Of a stretch of 64,000 nucleotides of DNA, positions 63,031-64,000 are shown piece by piece. A model generated the notes under the pieces. It made no database searches. It worked only from the letters and a program-made list of their open reading frames with translations, and was not told where the DNA came from. Within the stretch, counting starts at the first letter, position 1; every line of letters starts with the position of its first letter. The position numbers and the translations under genes were made by a program. Origin of the DNA: Pseudomonas ceruminis (GTDB lineage Bacteria > Pseudomonadota > Gammaproteobacteria > Pseudomonadales > Pseudomonadaceae); contig NZ_BQHW01000006.1 in NCBI RefSeq assembly GCF_021602025.1, forward strand, positions 231,333 to 295,332. The letters are read 5' to 3'.

Positions 63031-63954
63031 ATGATAAACACAATTTCATTAAAGGACGTCACCAGCTACCCCAAAGACAAGCCCGTCATTCTCGGGCCAT
63101 TAAAACGCATTAACCTCGTATATGGTCTCAATGGCTCTGGAAAATCGACTGTTGGCGATTATTTGCAGGATCTAGCAGGTAATCGATATCGGACGTGTCA
63201 AGTTGATCCAGTGATTAAGCAGGATCAAGTCTTTGTGTATAACCAGAAGTTCATTGAGCGGAATTTTAGCCATGATAACCATCCTGGAATTTTCACCCTG
63301 AACGAAGGAAATATTGACGCGAAAGAAAAGATTGCGGAACTGCAGCAAAGCGTAGAATCGGCAGGTAAGGAAATCGAGCGCATAACTTCGAAGCGTTTTG
63401 AAGTCGACGAGCTACATACTAAAGCAACTACTGCTTACAGGGACGCTCTTTGGGAGATAAGGTTGGGAGTTGAAAAGGGCGCTCTTGCTGCTTGTTTTCG
63501 TGGCCCGAGGCAGAAGGAAGCCTTTAAAGACCAGCTAGAAAAAACCCCACTCCCTACAAGCCCAGTCCGGACGGAGAAAGAACTAGCCGAAGCTGCCGAG
63601 GCGCTAAGCTCTTCGGACGCGCAGCCAATTCCCAACTTGCCTGAGATAAGTTTCGCGGGCGCAATACTCGAAAATGATCCTATCTTGGCTAAGGTCATTA
63701 CACCCTCCGGTGACTCTTACCTTTCAGACCTTATCCAGAAACTGGGAAATTCAGATTGGGTTGAAAAAGCATTACCTTTCCTAAGCCACTCCGATAATGC
63801 ATGTCCTCTCTGTCAGCAAACTTTGCCTCACGACTTTCTAGTCAACGTCAAGTCGCTATTTGACGAGACTTATGGATGCTCCGATCAACTTGTCGTGCAG
63901 CCGCGGCAAGTTGCAATTTTCCAGGCACCTACAGCGTCATTGGACGAAAAGTGA
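63031..63954 (+). CDS. Truncated RloC/AAA_13-type ATPase
   Basis: A 307-residue reading frame that begins MINTISLKDVTSY and has Walker A GLNGSGKST at residues 32-40 and a zinc-hook-like CPLC at 258-261, near a region rich in coiled coil (residues 95-160). These are marks of the RloC-like AAA_13 family, which includes anticodon-nuclease and other phage-response ATPases. Full-length relatives run past 700 residues and need a Walker B and C-terminal nuclease part, both missing here. The last 25 residues do not look like the family. GC and codon use are lower than in the neighbours, so it was probably acquired and later truncated. Confidence 0.65.
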   Translation: MINTISLKDVTSYPKDKPVILGPLKRINLVYGLNGSGKSTVGDYLQDLAGNRYRTCQVDPVIKQDQVFVYNQKFIERNFSHDNHPGIFTLNEGNIDAKEKIAELQQSVESAGKEIERITSKRFEVDELHTKATTAYRDALWEIRLGVEKGALAACFRGPRQKEAFKDQLEKTPLPTSPVRTEKELAEAAEALSSSDAQPIPNLPEISFAGAILENDPILAKVITPSGDSYLSDLIQKLGNSDWVEKALPFLSHSDNACPLCQQTLPHDFLVNVKSLFDETYGCSDQLVVQPRQVAIFQAPTASLDEK

Positions 63955-64000
63955 CCGAAAAATCATGTACGGAGAGCTTTTTCGACCGGTTCTCCGTGTT

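Overview
The window reads as a chromosomal segment of a Pseudomonas of the putida group. The protein set (TtgR/TtgABC efflux, McpG-type chemoreceptor, TurA/MvaT, PcaR regulon, OprD-type porin), the GC-rich third codon positions and the gene order all fit that group. The order looks like the region I remember from P. putida KT2440 between its pyruvate kinase and dctB/bglX genes; that match is from memory, not a search. One clear difference is a two-gene CoA transferase (pcaI, pcaJ) lying inside the pca cluster.

Layout. 1-9.6 kb: housekeeping genes (nitrilase-like amidohydrolase, class I fumarase, ferredoxin reductase, pyruvate kinase, lipoprotein, PilZ protein, exonuclease I, MvaT/TurA, PurU). 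9.5-12.4 kb: a tight three-gene leftward operon (glycosyltransferase, polysaccharide deacetylase, flippase-like membrane protein). 12.5-18.1 kb: dCACHE chemoreceptor, HerA-like ATPase, Pit phosphate transporter, small hypothetical. 18.5-28.1 kb: the protocatechuate/beta-ketoadipate regulon pcaR-K-I-J-F-T-B-D-C, with three PcaR-type operators. 28.2-31.2 kb: Mpo1-like protein, LysR regulator, aromatic-acid-type porin. 31.4-38.1 kb: ttgABC RND efflux operon and divergent ttgR. 38.2-48.7 kb: an accessory stretch with a DHA2 exporter, oxaloacetate decarboxylase-like enzyme, several LysR/AraC regulator-target pairs, a TPP-dependent decarboxylase and a flavin reductase. 48.8-50.3 kb: a tiny secreted tandem-repeat protein and a DUF347-type membrane protein. 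50.4-55.1 kb: an alpha-ketoglutarate/dicarboxylate transporter with a sigma-54 promoter and its two-component system. 55.1-62.5 kb: beta-glucosidase, TPM protein, methyltransferase, DUF4917/SIR2-like protein, SulP transporter. 62.5-64 kb: a change to lower GC, with a tRNA-Gly 3' end remnant and a truncated RloC-like ATPase gene, which looks like the edge of a genomic island.

The pca block is self-contained: PcaK imports aromatic acids, PcaB, PcaC and PcaD take carboxymuconate to beta-ketoadipate, and PcaIJ plus PcaF finish to succinyl-CoA and acetyl-CoA. PcaR boxes flank pcaR, the pcaR-pcaK gap and pcaI. The most striking unexplained items are the AEDGFDRT repeat protein, a perfect 25-bp inverted repeat between an AraC regulator and a small monooxygenase, a CTAG-rich palindrome before pcaT, a possible small RNA whose promoter abuts the PcaR operator, and the island edge at the right end.
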